Origin: Bacillota bacterium
GTDB taxonomy: Bacteria; Bacillota; UBA4882; UBA8346
Assembly: GCA_023394955.1 (NCBI GenBank)
Contig: JAEWZY010000004.1
Span: 124,001 to 188,000 of the forward strand
DNA: 64,000 nucleotides
Reading direction: 5' to 3'
In this document: positions 8,246 through 16,591 of the stretch, one piece after another
Layout of the letters: each line of letters starts with the position of its first letter
Position numbering within the stretch: position 1 is the stretch's first letter
Position numbers and translations under genes: made by a program
The notes under the pieces: generated by a model
What the model saw: the letters and a program-made list of their open reading frames with translations, nothing else
What the model was told of the DNA's origin: nothing
The model's database searches: none

Positions 8246-8288
8246 ATTATAAATATTATTAGCTATTATGTCAATTAGTATTAGCTAT
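8246..8288 (-). promoter_or_regulatory. Perfect consensus promoter with repeated operator, Phd-Uma2 gene
   Basis: On the minus strand: TTGACA (8274-8269), a 17-bp spacer and TATAAT (8251-8246), a full sigma-A consensus. ATTAGCTAT (plus-strand orientation) occurs at 8258-8266 inside the spacer and again at 8280-8288 upstream of the -35 box, 22 bp apart. This suggests an operator for the encoded Phd-like domain. Confidence 0.75.
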
Positions 8289-8333
8289 ATCGAAAAATGA
8301 TTATAGCTTTTAGTTCAAACATCTCCATGCTCT

Positions 8334-8417
8334 TCATGGTATAAACGGTCTTTTCTTGTACACCGCCCGTAGTCTTGAATCATCAACCGTTAAAAGAGTC
8401 ATACTTTCAATAGCATA
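8334..8417 (-). pseudogene. C-terminal protein fragment, unidentified
   Basis: A minus-strand frame without a start ends in TGA at 8336-8334 and reads IESMTLLTVDDSRLRAVYKK then RPFIP. The LTVDDSRLRAV phrase recalls the tail of PIN/VapC-like toxins. Only about 27 codons remain, next to the promoter of the Phd-Uma2 gene. Probably the residue of another toxin gene. Confidence 0.35.
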
Positions 8418-8419
8418 GA

Positions 8420-8636
8420 AATGCAAATCGTGGTTAAGAATTTTTTCATCCTATAAATAAGTTGAATTAAATCTCCAAATTATGCATCAGTTCCCTAAAG
8501 CCGGATCTGATGAAAGAATAATGAATTTAATTCAACTTATAACAGCGGTAAATAGGATGAAAAAAATCCAAATTTGCTCTCTTTTGCATTCGGCTTTAGG
8601 AATGCAAATCGTGGTTAAGAATTTTTTCATCCTATA
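8420..8636. repeat. Nested direct and inverted repeat cluster
   Basis: A perfect 36-bp direct repeat occupies 8420-8455 and 8601-8636. Inside the interval: inverted arms 8440-8454 / 8552-8567 (TTTTTTCATCCTAT type), 8457-8472 / 8525-8540 (ATAAGTTGAATTAAAT, perfect 16 bp), 8494-8503 / 8591-8600 (CCTAAAGCCG, perfect) and TTGCATT / AATGCAA at 8584-8590 / 8601-8607. The arm at 8552-8567 can pair with either copy of the direct repeat. No protein frame. The helicase gene starts 66 bp downstream. Confidence 0.8.
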
Positions 8637-8702
8637 TTAGAGAAGGATTTTGACTTCCGAATCCCGAATAATCATAAGTTAACTTGGAATAAAGGAGCCA
8701 GA

Positions 8703-10967
8703 ATGCAGCTTCCAGAGTACTATCGCAATTATAAACTCGATGATTTTCAGCGGCAAGCCGTCGCTGAACTTTTAAAAGGGAATTCGGTCTTGGTCTCGGC
8801 CCCCACCGGGGTCGGCAAGACCCTCATCGCTGATTACCTAATCGATCAGGCCATCGCCAAGGGCGATCGGATTATTTATACCGCCCCCATCAAAGCCCTG
8901 TCCAACCAGAAGTACAAGGAATTTAAAGCTCTGTATGGGTCGGAACGGGTGGGGATCGTCACCGGGGACGTAGTCATCAACTCTGAAGCGGAAATCTGCC
9001 TGATGACCACGGAGATATTCCGGAATATTTTGCACCAGGATAAACAGCGTTTAGAAGGGATCTCCCATATCATCTTCGACGAGATCCATTATCTCTCCGA
9101 TGAGGAGCGGGGGACCGTCTGGGAGGAATCGATAATTTTCATGCCGCCCGGGATGAGGTTGCTCGGCTTGTCGGCGACCATCCCCAATGCCATGGAATTG
9201 GCGGGCTGGATTAAGGAGATCAAAGGCCACGAGGTAAAGGTGATCTTCAAAAAGGACCGGGTGGTCCCTTTGGAACACTTCGTATTCGAGAAACATCTGG
9301 GCGCTGCTAATTTAAAACAGATCGTCGCCTACCGGCAGGAATTGGAGTTGAAAGGTCTTCTGGCCGGGTTTGACAAACGCAAATGGGAAACGAACCATCT
9401 GGACTTGATTAAGTATATCAATAAAAACAAAGGTTTGCCCTGCCTTTATTTTGTCTTCAGCCGCAGGCTTTGTGAGCTGAAGGCGGAAGAATTGGGATAT
9501 CAAAGGAGTTTTCTAAGCCAGGAAGATTCGCGCCGGGCTGAGGAAGTTTGTGACCGTCTCATCGAGGAATACGGTATCGGTTCCTTAAAAACGGCGATCC
9601 AAGCCCGGACCTTACTAACCAAAGGAATCGGTTACCATCACGCCGGGTTGTTGCCGGGACTCAAAGAAATCGTTGAAGTTTTGTTTGGGATGGGCTTGAT
9701 CAAAGTGATGTACGCCACTGAGACTTTTGCGGTCGGCATCAATTATCCCGTGAAAACCGTCTGTTTTGACAGCCCTTCCAAGTTCGATGGGATCACCTTC
9801 CGGCCCATGACCAACCTGGAATATTTTCAAATGGCCGGCCGGGCCGGACGGCGGGGCATCGATCTCAGTGGCTCCGTTTACATTTTGGCTGATTTACGCA
9901 TGTTGCGGCCGGAGGAGTTTCCCAGCATCAAACAGGAAGAGATTGAACCCTTAAAAAGCCAGTTTAATCTGACTTACAATTCAGTCTTGAATCTCAATCG
10001 CAACCACAACCGGGACGAGATCTCCAAAATCTTGAACCAAAACTTCGCTACCTATCAGGCCCGGATTGACAAAAAACATTTCGAACAGCAACTGGTCAGA
10101 GAGGCGCAACAGTTGAACCAGTTGAGTTCCGGGTTGTGTTTGGAACGGGAAAACCCCCAATGCCCGATTGTCTATTATAAATTGCGTCAGAAACTGAAGA
10201 AAAAACAACGCCGTTCCCGGTTTATTAAAGGACGGGCCCGGACGGCGATTATCGCCGAGATCAACGAACTAGTGAAATATTTGCAGAATATTAAACCGGC
10301 GGTTTGTTCTCCGGAGCGCCAGAAAAATTGTGAAACACAGATTCAAGAATGGGCCGAATTAAATAACCGGGTAAGTTCGTTACAAGAAAGGACCTCCCGG
10401 ATTATCACTTCCGGCCGCTTTAACAGCGATTTGCAATTAAAAACGGAGATCTTGGAAGATTTGGACTATGTCAAAGACGGCAAATTGCTTCCCAGAGGGG
10501 AGTTCGCTTCCCAAATCTATACCCAGGAGTTGCTCGTCACCGAACTTTATTTTAACGGTATCTTTCACGAACTGGATCGGGACCAATTAAACGCCCTAAT
10601 CGTAGCTATCGACTACGAACCGCGCAAGGGAGAATTTTATCCCAAAAATCTGCCCTACGACATCAAACCCATAAAGACCATCATCCGGAACCTAATTTAC
10701 CGTTTCGGCGTGGACGAACGGGATGCCGGATTTCACCCTAGTATTTCCAATCTGGCTTACCTGTGGAGTAAAGGGATGTCCTTCCCCGACTTATTGAAGG
10801 AGGCCGGCAGTATTCAGGAGGGTGATATTGTTCAAGGGTTTCGGAGGGGCATTGATATCATGCGCCAGATCAAAGCGGCTTGCGCCGGGCAGGATCAAAT
10901 TCTCAACGCTAAGCTGAAAGAATGTATGGATCTGATGGATCGGGACTTAATCACTGTTAATCTATAG
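8703..10967 (+). CDS. Ski2/Mtr4-like DExH-box helicase
   Basis: 754 residues. Motifs: Q-type DFQRQAV, motif I SAPTGVGKTLIA (~35-46), Ia TAPIKALSNQKY, II DEIHYL, III LSATIPN, IV region CLYFVFSRRLCELKAEEL, V YATETFAVGINYP and VI QMAGRAGRRG. This is the COG4581 (Dob10/Ski2-like) superfamily 2 layout. The C-terminal ~300 residues contain a charged stalk-like region (KLRQKLKKKQRRSRFIKGRA) and an all-helical DSHCT-like end. A role in RNA unwinding and turnover is expected, but bacterial members are not well studied. ATG with AAAGGAG upstream. The repeat cluster at 8420-8636 is its leader region. Followed 12 bp later by the bactofilin-like gene. Confidence 0.87.
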   Translation: MQLPEYYRNYKLDDFQRQAVAELLKGNSVLVSAPTGVGKTLIADYLIDQAIAKGDRIIYTAPIKALSNQKYKEFKALYGSERVGIVTGDVVINSEAEICLMTTEIFRNILHQDKQRLEGISHIIFDEIHYLSDEERGTVWEESIIFMPPGMRLLGLSATIPNAMELAGWIKEIKGHEVKVIFKKDRVVPLEHFVFEKHLGAANLKQIVAYRQELELKGLLAGFDKRKWETNHLDLIKYINKNKGLPCLYFVFSRRLCELKAEELGYQRSFLSQEDSRRAEEVCDRLIEEYGIGSLKTAIQARTLLTKGIGYHHAGLLPGLKEIVEVLFGMGLIKVMYATETFAVGINYPVKTVCFDSPSKFDGITFRPMTNLEYFQMAGRAGRRGIDLSGSVYILADLRMLRPEEFPSIKQEEIEPLKSQFNLTYNSVLNLNRNHNRDEISKILNQNFATYQARIDKKHFEQQLVREAQQLNQLSSGLCLERENPQCPIVYYKLRQKLKKKQRRSRFIKGRARTAIIAEINELVKYLQNIKPAVCSPERQKNCETQIQEWAELNNRVSSLQERTSRIITSGRFNSDLQLKTEILEDLDYVKDGKLLPRGEFASQIYTQELLVTELYFNGIFHELDRDQLNALIVAIDYEPRKGEFYPKNLPYDIKPIKTIIRNLIYRFGVDERDAGFHPSISNLAYLWSKGMSFPDLLKEAGSIQEGDIVQGFRRGIDIMRQIKAACAGQDQILNAKLKECMDLMDRDLITVNL

Positions 10968-10979
10968 GAAGGTGAAGTT

Positions 10980-12134
10980 ATGAATAAAATTAAAATCTTC
11001 TTTGTCATAATAGCGCTTTTGGGAGGAGTTTTGAGTTTTGCCGTACCCGCTCGAGCCGACTGGCAGATGGAGAGTGGTGTCTTTAAACTAGCTAAAGATC
11101 AAGTTATTGAAGGCGATTTATTCTTCGGCGGCGAACGGTTGGAAATAGATGGGATCATCCAAGGCGATTTGATACTTTTTAGCGAAGACGTAATCATTAA
11201 CGGTAGAGTTAATGGCAGCATTCTGGGAGCGGTCAGCGGTAAGCTAAGGAATAACGGAGAAGTCGGCGGTAGTTTGCGGGGTTTTATCAACGAAGCCTAT
11301 CTTGGTAAAGACGGGGCTATTAAGGGGAGTATTAGCGCTTTCGCGGTCAAGCTAATCACTGAGGGTGGTTCGTCGATTGAAAACGGTATTTTAGGCCGTT
11401 TTACCGAAGTTGATCTAAAGGGGAGAATCACGGGGCCGGTCTCATTCAACAGCGCTATTTCAACGAAACTGAGTGGCGAGATCAACGGGGATATCCGGAT
11501 CGGAGGCGTTCCGGTCAAATGGATTTCGCCTTTGATCATTAACGGAAAGGTCATTGACTCCACCGGCCATGACAATAACCCGGCCAAACTTGAAGGTATC
11601 AAGCTTGACGGAGAATATCAACGACAAAAACCTATCAAAGATCAAATAGGGTTTTTAAAAGGCGCGGCGATTTTTTCATTTATTTGGTTCTTGGGTTCTC
11701 TATTAGCCAGCTTGGTTTTATACCGGCTTTTTCCGGGGACGGCTTGGAATATTACCGAGCCTTCCGCCACTAATTTTCGGCGTAGTTTGTTGATGGGATT
11801 AATCGGTCTATTGGGTTTGCCTGTTTTAATAATTATATTAGCCATCACCGTTGTTGGCCTTCCATTAGCGATTCTTCTGGGATTATTTTATTTGGTTCTC
11901 CTGTTATTCGCGGGAATACCGCTTAATCTCTGGTTTGGCCGTTTGATCTTTAAGTCGGGATTGAACCCGGTTTTAATGACCGTCTTAGGCGGTCTGTTCC
12001 TAGCCTTGCTAAACTGGTTGCCAATAATCGGATTGCTAGTCAATCCCCTTTTGTTACTGCTTGGCATGGGAATGATTATCGGAAATATTCGCTTGCAAGT
12101 GAATCGGCATTTGAATAATAAATTGAATGTTTAA
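10980..12134 (+). CDS. Bactofilin-like domain membrane protein
   Basis: 384 residues: a signal peptide (IIALLGGVLSFAVPARA), then a beta-helix of repeated G-x-I/L-x-G-D/S strands (~30-200; FKLAKDQVIEGDLFFGGERL, IDGIIQGDLILFSED, INGRVNGSILGAV) as in polymer-forming bactofilins, then four or five hydrophobic helices (~225-370). The combination of exported bactofilin strands and a membrane domain is found in bacterial families of unknown role, perhaps envelope scaffolding. GGAAGGTG ribosome site. Lies between the helicase and tlyA in a tight series, so probably co-transcribed. Confidence 0.75.
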   Translation: MNKIKIFFVIIALLGGVLSFAVPARADWQMESGVFKLAKDQVIEGDLFFGGERLEIDGIIQGDLILFSEDVIINGRVNGSILGAVSGKLRNNGEVGGSLRGFINEAYLGKDGAIKGSISAFAVKLITEGGSSIENGILGRFTEVDLKGRITGPVSFNSAISTKLSGEINGDIRIGGVPVKWISPLIINGKVIDSTGHDNNPAKLEGIKLDGEYQRQKPIKDQIGFLKGAAIFSFIWFLGSLLASLVLYRLFPGTAWNITEPSATNFRRSLLMGLIGLLGLPVLIIILAITVVGLPLAILLGLFYLVLLLFAGIPLNLWFGRLIFKSGLNPVLMTVLGGLFLALLNWLPIIGLLVNPLLLLLGMGMIIGNIRLQVNRHLNNKLNV

Positions 12135-12160
12135 CAAGATGAGAGCGACGGCGGTGAGAG

Positions 12161-12946
12161 TTGAAAAAACGAATTGATCTCCGGTTGGTGGAAGAGGGGC
12201 TATGCGCCAGCCGTGAACAAGCCCAGCGGGCTATTATGGCCGGTAAGGTTTGGGTGAATGGAAAACGGATCGAGAAACCAAGTCAACAGGTTGAAGAAGC
12301 GGACCCAATTAGCATCGCTGCTGCTGATAATAAATATGTCAGCCGGGGCGGTTATAAATTGGAGAAGGCCATCTCTGAATTCGGCCTTAAGATAACAGGA
12401 AAAGATTGTCTTGACGCCGGGGCGTCAACCGGCGGGTTTACAGATTGCCTCTTACAGGCGGGAGCGGCTCATATTGACGCCATCGATGTGGGCTACGGCC
12501 AGCTGGCCTGGGAACTCCGTCAAGATCCAAGGGTTACCGTTTGGGAACGGCGGAATATCCGGTACTTTCCCAAGGACCTATTGGAAAGCGCCCCTAGTTT
12601 GATCACCGCGGACCTTTCTTTCATCTCTTTAGAACTAGTATTGGCTAAATTCAAAGAATTGATCGGACCTGGCGGAGACTTGGTTACCTTAATTAAACCT
12701 CAGTTTGAGGCGGGGCGCGGGAAAGTCGGTAAAAAAGGAGTAATTCGCGACCAAGGGATCCACGTGGAAGTGCTGAAACGGTTGGCGGAAAATGCTCCGC
12801 AAAAAGGTTGGCATCTGGTTAACCTAACTTTTTCACCGATCCGCGGCCCGGAAGGAAATATTGAATTTTTAGGCCATTGGCGCGAAACCAGGGCGTCAAT
12901 ACCGGATATGGCTGGGGTGGTAGAACAAGCTTGGCATGATTTATAG
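12161..12946 (+). CDS. tlyA: TlyA family rRNA 2'-O-methyltransferase
   Basis: 261 residues, normal for the family. An N-terminal S4 RNA-binding domain (RIDLRLVEEGLCASREQAQR, residues 3-60) is followed by an FtsJ/RrmJ-type SAM-dependent methyltransferase domain with motif I CLDAGASTGGFTDCLL and the later LITADLSFISL and LIKPQFEAG. TlyA methylates cytidines of 16S and 23S rRNA; some homologues were named haemolysin A. A TTG start after GGTGAGAG gives the expected MKKRIDLRL N-terminus. Starts 26 bp after the bactofilin-like gene. Confidence 0.88.
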   Translation: MKKRIDLRLVEEGLCASREQAQRAIMAGKVWVNGKRIEKPSQQVEEADPISIAAADNKYVSRGGYKLEKAISEFGLKITGKDCLDAGASTGGFTDCLLQAGAAHIDAIDVGYGQLAWELRQDPRVTVWERRNIRYFPKDLLESAPSLITADLSFISLELVLAKFKELIGPGGDLVTLIKPQFEAGRGKVGKKGVIRDQGIHVEVLKRLAENAPQKGWHLVNLTFSPIRGPEGNIEFLGHWRETRASIPDMAGVVEQAWHDL

Positions 12947-13081
12947 CGATTCTTTAGGTCCGCGTTCAAAGTTTTCCGTGATTTTAGTAAGAGATTGCGG
13001 CATTCATCTTTAATGTTTTAACCCGTAACGTTTATTCAAGCTTTAGATCGGAGTGGAGCATAGCCAGACAGGAGGTGCGAT

Positions 13082-14239
13082 ATGCTTACCAATATTGAAA
13101 GATTCCAACTGAGAACAAAAATAGTTTTTGGGATGGAGACACTTCGGGAGCTTCCCAATGAAGCTAAGGATTTTGGAAAAAATGTGCTGATTGTAACTGG
13201 GAAACATTCAGTAATCGATAATGGGGTGTTGCAACGGGTCAATATATTATTGCGGGGTTCGGGGTTTGCCCCGGTTTTCTTTTCCGAAGTTGAACCGGAG
13301 CCTTCCATTGAGACAATCGCCAAAGGTTTGGCAATGGCCCGCAGCGAAGAAGCGGACTGGGTGATCGGCTTAGGAGGCGGTAGCGCAATGGACGCGGCTA
13401 AGGTGATTGCCGGATTATACCATTGCGAACAAGATGTGAAGTATTATTTTGGCGGCGGGCTGATCGAAAAAGAAGGCATTCCTTTGGTGACCATTCCCAC
13501 TACTGCCGGCTCAGGAGCGGAGGTAACTTTTAACGCGGTATTATCCGACCATCAAAACCGGATCAAACAATCAATCCGCGACCCGAAGTTAGCCGCTAAA
13601 ATCACAATTGTCGACCCTCAGCTCACTTTAAGCGCTCCGGATTCGGTGACCATTTATTCAGGGACCGACGCTTTGGCGCAAGGGATTGAGGCTTATATTT
13701 CCAAGGGAGCCAATGCTTTAACCGATATATATGCCTTAGGGGCTATTGAACGCCTTGGTAAATATCTATTGCAAGTTCATCAGGATAGCCATAATGTCAC
13801 GGCCAGGATCGAAATGTCAAAGGGAAGTTTAATGGCGGGGATCGCTTTGAGCGTAGCCAGGCTAGGGGCTGTCCATGGTCTGGCCCATTCCATCGGAATC
13901 CGGACCGGCAAACCTCACGGTCTGGTCTGTGCGGTTTTGCTCGTACCGGTGATGCGTTTTAATCTAGCTGTCAGTCATGAAAAATTTGCCAAGATCGCCG
14001 CGGCGATGGGAAGCAAATTGCCGGGCGGAGATTTAATCGACGCCGGCGCTTTTGCCATTAAAAATATCATGGGACTCATGAGAAAACTAGAAATCCCCGC
14101 CCATATAAGCAGCTTGGGTATTTCGGAAGCGGATTTTCCGGAGATTATCAAGGAAAGCCTTAATTCCGGTTCAATGAAGGCCAATCCCCGGGAGGCAACC
14201 GCGGAAGATTTGATGAACATCTTGTCCGAGAGGGTTTGA
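13082..14239 (+). CDS. Iron-containing alcohol dehydrogenase
   Basis: 385 residues of the group III (Fe-ADH) family. The NAD(P)-binding region has GLGGGSAMDAAKVIA and IPTTAGSGAEVT; the metal site is formed by the Asp of GTDALAQGIEAY and the His residues of GLAHSIGIRTGKPHG. It would interconvert an aldehyde and an alcohol; fermentation to ethanol or 1,3-/1,2-diols is plausible, but the substrate cannot be told. A near-perfect AGGAGGTG site precedes the ATG. It stands alone between tlyA and speE, with 135 bp of featureless DNA before it. Confidence 0.88.
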   Translation: MLTNIERFQLRTKIVFGMETLRELPNEAKDFGKNVLIVTGKHSVIDNGVLQRVNILLRGSGFAPVFFSEVEPEPSIETIAKGLAMARSEEADWVIGLGGGSAMDAAKVIAGLYHCEQDVKYYFGGGLIEKEGIPLVTIPTTAGSGAEVTFNAVLSDHQNRIKQSIRDPKLAAKITIVDPQLTLSAPDSVTIYSGTDALAQGIEAYISKGANALTDIYALGAIERLGKYLLQVHQDSHNVTARIEMSKGSLMAGIALSVARLGAVHGLAHSIGIRTGKPHGLVCAVLLVPVMRFNLAVSHEKFAKIAAAMGSKLPGGDLIDAGAFAIKNIMGLMRKLEIPAHISSLGISEADFPEIIKESLNSGSMKANPREATAEDLMNILSERV

Positions 14240-14302
14240 GTTTAACATTATTTTCTCCCTCTTTTCTCCTGTTTCCCCACTTAAATAAAAAGGAGCAAAA
14301 CG

Positions 14303-15130
14303 ATGGAACTTTGGTACACTGAAAAACAAACGCCGCAGATGAGTTTTTCCTGTAAAATCACCCGGACTCTCCATGCGGAAAAGACGGATTTCCAAGATTT
14401 AGCAGTTATCGATACTCTCCAATTCGGAAAAATGCTGGTTTTGGACGGCATGGTGATGACTACCGAATTGGATGAGTTTGTTTATCATGAAATGCTCGCG
14501 CATGTGGCGATGAATACCCACCCCCATCCGGAGCGGGCGCTGGTGGTTGGTGGCGGAGACGGCGGCGCCATCCGGGAAATAATCAAACATCCGACTGTTA
14601 AAGAAGCGGTTTTAGGCGAAATTGACCGCCGGGTGGTTGAGGTCAGTCAACGGTACTTACCGAGTATCGCCGGGGCTTTGACGGACCCCCGGGTTACTTT
14701 GGATATTAGCGATGGCGTGGAGCATGTCCGCAACCATAAAGGGAAATATGATGTGGTTTTAATCGATTCCACTGAACCAGTAGGCCCGGCGGTGGGGCTC
14801 TTTAGCCGTGATTTTTATCAGGATGTCTTCGAGGCGTTGACTCCGGACGGAATCATGGTCGCTCAGAGCGAATCCCCATTTGTGAACCAAGATGTGATTC
14901 AAATGATTCACCGGAACCTCAAGGGTGTTTTTCCCGTCAAACACCTTTATTTGGCGAGTATTCCCACTTACCCGTCGGGTTTATGGAGTTTTACGATTGC
15001 CAGTAAAAAATGGGACCCTTTAAAAGTGGATCAGGGGAAAATTAAAGCGATCGATACCAAGTATTATACTTCGGAAATCCATTATGGAGCGTTTAAGCTG
15101 CCGAAGTTCGTGGCTGATTTAGTAGAGTAA
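14303..15130 (+). CDS. speE: Spermidine synthase
   Basis: 275 residues, usual bacterial size. Transfers aminopropyl from decarboxylated S-adenosylmethionine to putrescine. Motifs: YHEMLAHVAMNTHPHPERAL, the nucleotide loop VVGGGDGGAIREI, acidic EIDRRVVEVS, and the putrescine-side DSTEPVGPA (the E-P form is also known in Bacillus SpeE). Start ATG after AAAAGGAGC. Putrescine would come from the aguA/aguB products encoded at 19.8-21.8 kb; the S-adenosylmethionine decarboxylase is not in the window. Confidence 0.93.
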   Translation: MELWYTEKQTPQMSFSCKITRTLHAEKTDFQDLAVIDTLQFGKMLVLDGMVMTTELDEFVYHEMLAHVAMNTHPHPERALVVGGGDGGAIREIIKHPTVKEAVLGEIDRRVVEVSQRYLPSIAGALTDPRVTLDISDGVEHVRNHKGKYDVVLIDSTEPVGPAVGLFSRDFYQDVFEALTPDGIMVAQSESPFVNQDVIQMIHRNLKGVFPVKHLYLASIPTYPSGLWSFTIASKKWDPLKVDQGKIKAIDTKYYTSEIHYGAFKLPKFVADLVE

Positions 15131-15182
15131 AGGCAAGGGACGCAAGGCATGGCTGAGAAAGTAGCGCTTAGTCTTTATTGTG

Positions 15183-15200
15183 CCCCGGTATATGCCGGGG
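15183..15200 (+). other. GC-rich hairpin between speE and hisS
   Basis: CCCCGGTATATGCCGGGG is a short perfect palindrome-like stem (CCCCGGYA / TGCCGGGG type) with no T-tract. It could attenuate read-through from speE or shape the hisS leader. No T-box signature (the conserved GGTGG bulge) was found. Confidence 0.4.
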
Positions 15201-15234
15201 AGGGAGATTATCAAAAAGAGAGGAACCAGACTAA

Positions 15235-16557
15235 ATGGACCGGCAAATAACCAAACCTTCGATTCTGCCCGGAAACATGGAGTTGCTCCCGGTCGGGCAG
15301 ATCGCTTTCAACCAAATGATTGATACTATTCGTAATAACTTTGAGCGTTACGGATTCATACCTTTGGACACTCCAATGCTGGAAAAAGCGGAAGTGTTGC
15401 TAGCTAAAGGAGGGGGAGAAACCGAGAAACAGATTTATAGGTTTACCAAGGGAGATAACGATTTAGCGCTCCGGTTCGACCTTACGGTCCCGCTGGCCCG
15501 TTATGTGGCCCAACATTTTTCAGAACTCACATTTCCTTTCCGGCGCTATCATATAGGAAAGGTCTTTCGGGGAGAACGAAACCAGAAAGGGCGGTTTCGT
15601 GAATTTTACCAATGTGACATCGATATTATCGGCTCGAATAAGCTCAGTTTGATTAATGACGCTGAAATACCCAGCATTATCTATTCCACCTTTAAAGGAC
15701 TGGGTTTTGATTCCTTTACCATAAGGCTGAATAATCGAAAATTACTGAACGGCTTCTTTGATTCCCTCGGTATTCAGGATAAGAGCGGGGTGCTTCGGGC
15801 TATTGATAAGTTGGATAAGATCGGACTCGACGCCGTGCTTGAGGAATTAAAAGAGCTGGGGTTCGCCGGCCGGACTGGAGAGGCAATTGCCGAATTCATC
15901 AGCATTAAAGGCCCAAATACGGAGATTATAGCTTCTTTAAAACAGTTAGCGGTTGGCAACGCCCAATTTGCGGAAGGCTTGGAAGAACTATTCCAGGTAG
16001 TTCATTACATAAAGTGTTTTAATGTTCCCGAAGACAATATAGCTATCGACCTTACCATTGCCAGAGGCCTTGATTATTATACCGGTACAGTATACGAGAC
16101 CATCCTCAACAACCATCCCGGAATCGGCAGTGTCTGTTCGGGCGGACGTTATGATAATTTGGCGGGATATTATACCAAGCAACAACTTCCGGGAGTGGGA
16201 ATTTCCATCGGCCTTACCCGGCTATTCTATCAGATTCAAGAAGCGAAGCTAATCCAATTGAATCAAGCGGCCACCTTAACGGAAGTCCTGGTTATCCAGA
16301 TGAATAGCCAAATTGAAGCAGCCATCGGCGTGGCGAACCAACTTCGCGAAGCCGGGATCAGTGCTGAATTATACTTGGAAGAGACTAAATTAGATAAAAA
16401 AATAACCTACGCCAATAAATTAGGCGTTCCTTACGTGATCTTAATCGGAGAAGACGAGCTGAAAAGCGGTTTGTTATCATTAAAGATAATGGAATCGGGA
16501 GAGCAAGCTTCAATGGCTGTTACCCAAATAATTAAAAGGATTAAAAACAAACCATAA
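15235..16557 (+). CDS. hisS: Histidyl-tRNA synthetase
   Basis: 440 residues. Class II core: motif 1 region (YGFIPLDTPMLEKAE), motif 2 RYHIGKVFRGERNQKGRFRE, the histidine-specific loops DIDIIG and ARGLDYYTGTVYE, motif 3 GVGISIGLTRL, and a C-terminal anticodon-binding domain (VLVIQMNSQIEAAIGVANQL to the end). Because both RGER motif 2 and the anticodon domain are present, it reads as a true HisRS rather than the HisZ paralogue. ATG start after AGAGAGG. Convergent with the histidine kinase gene, with only 34 bp between stops. Confidence 0.9.
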   Translation: MDRQITKPSILPGNMELLPVGQIAFNQMIDTIRNNFERYGFIPLDTPMLEKAEVLLAKGGGETEKQIYRFTKGDNDLALRFDLTVPLARYVAQHFSELTFPFRRYHIGKVFRGERNQKGRFREFYQCDIDIIGSNKLSLINDAEIPSIIYSTFKGLGFDSFTIRLNNRKLLNGFFDSLGIQDKSGVLRAIDKLDKIGLDAVLEELKELGFAGRTGEAIAEFISIKGPNTEIIASLKQLAVGNAQFAEGLEELFQVVHYIKCFNVPEDNIAIDLTIARGLDYYTGTVYETILNNHPGIGSVCSGGRYDNLAGYYTKQQLPGVGISIGLTRLFYQIQEAKLIQLNQAATLTEVLVIQMNSQIEAAIGVANQLREAGISAELYLEETKLDKKITYANKLGVPYVILIGEDELKSGLLSLKIMESGEQASMAVTQIIKRIKNKP

Positions 16558-16591
16558 TCCAGATGTTAAGAAAGGATGCCGCCGGAACTTT

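Noticed and set aside
8420..8636. Two 36-bp direct repeats as a minimal CRISPR
   Set aside because: The interval is 145 bp, filled with inverted repeats that match the repeat itself. There are no further units and no cas genes.
15131..15234. T-box leader in front of hisS
   Set aside because: Only a short GC hairpin is present; no specifier stem or GGTGG-type antiterminator bulge was found.
15235..16557. HisZ regulatory paralogue instead of HisRS
   Set aside because: Complete class II motifs and a C-terminal anticodon-binding domain are present, and there are no his biosynthesis genes alongside.
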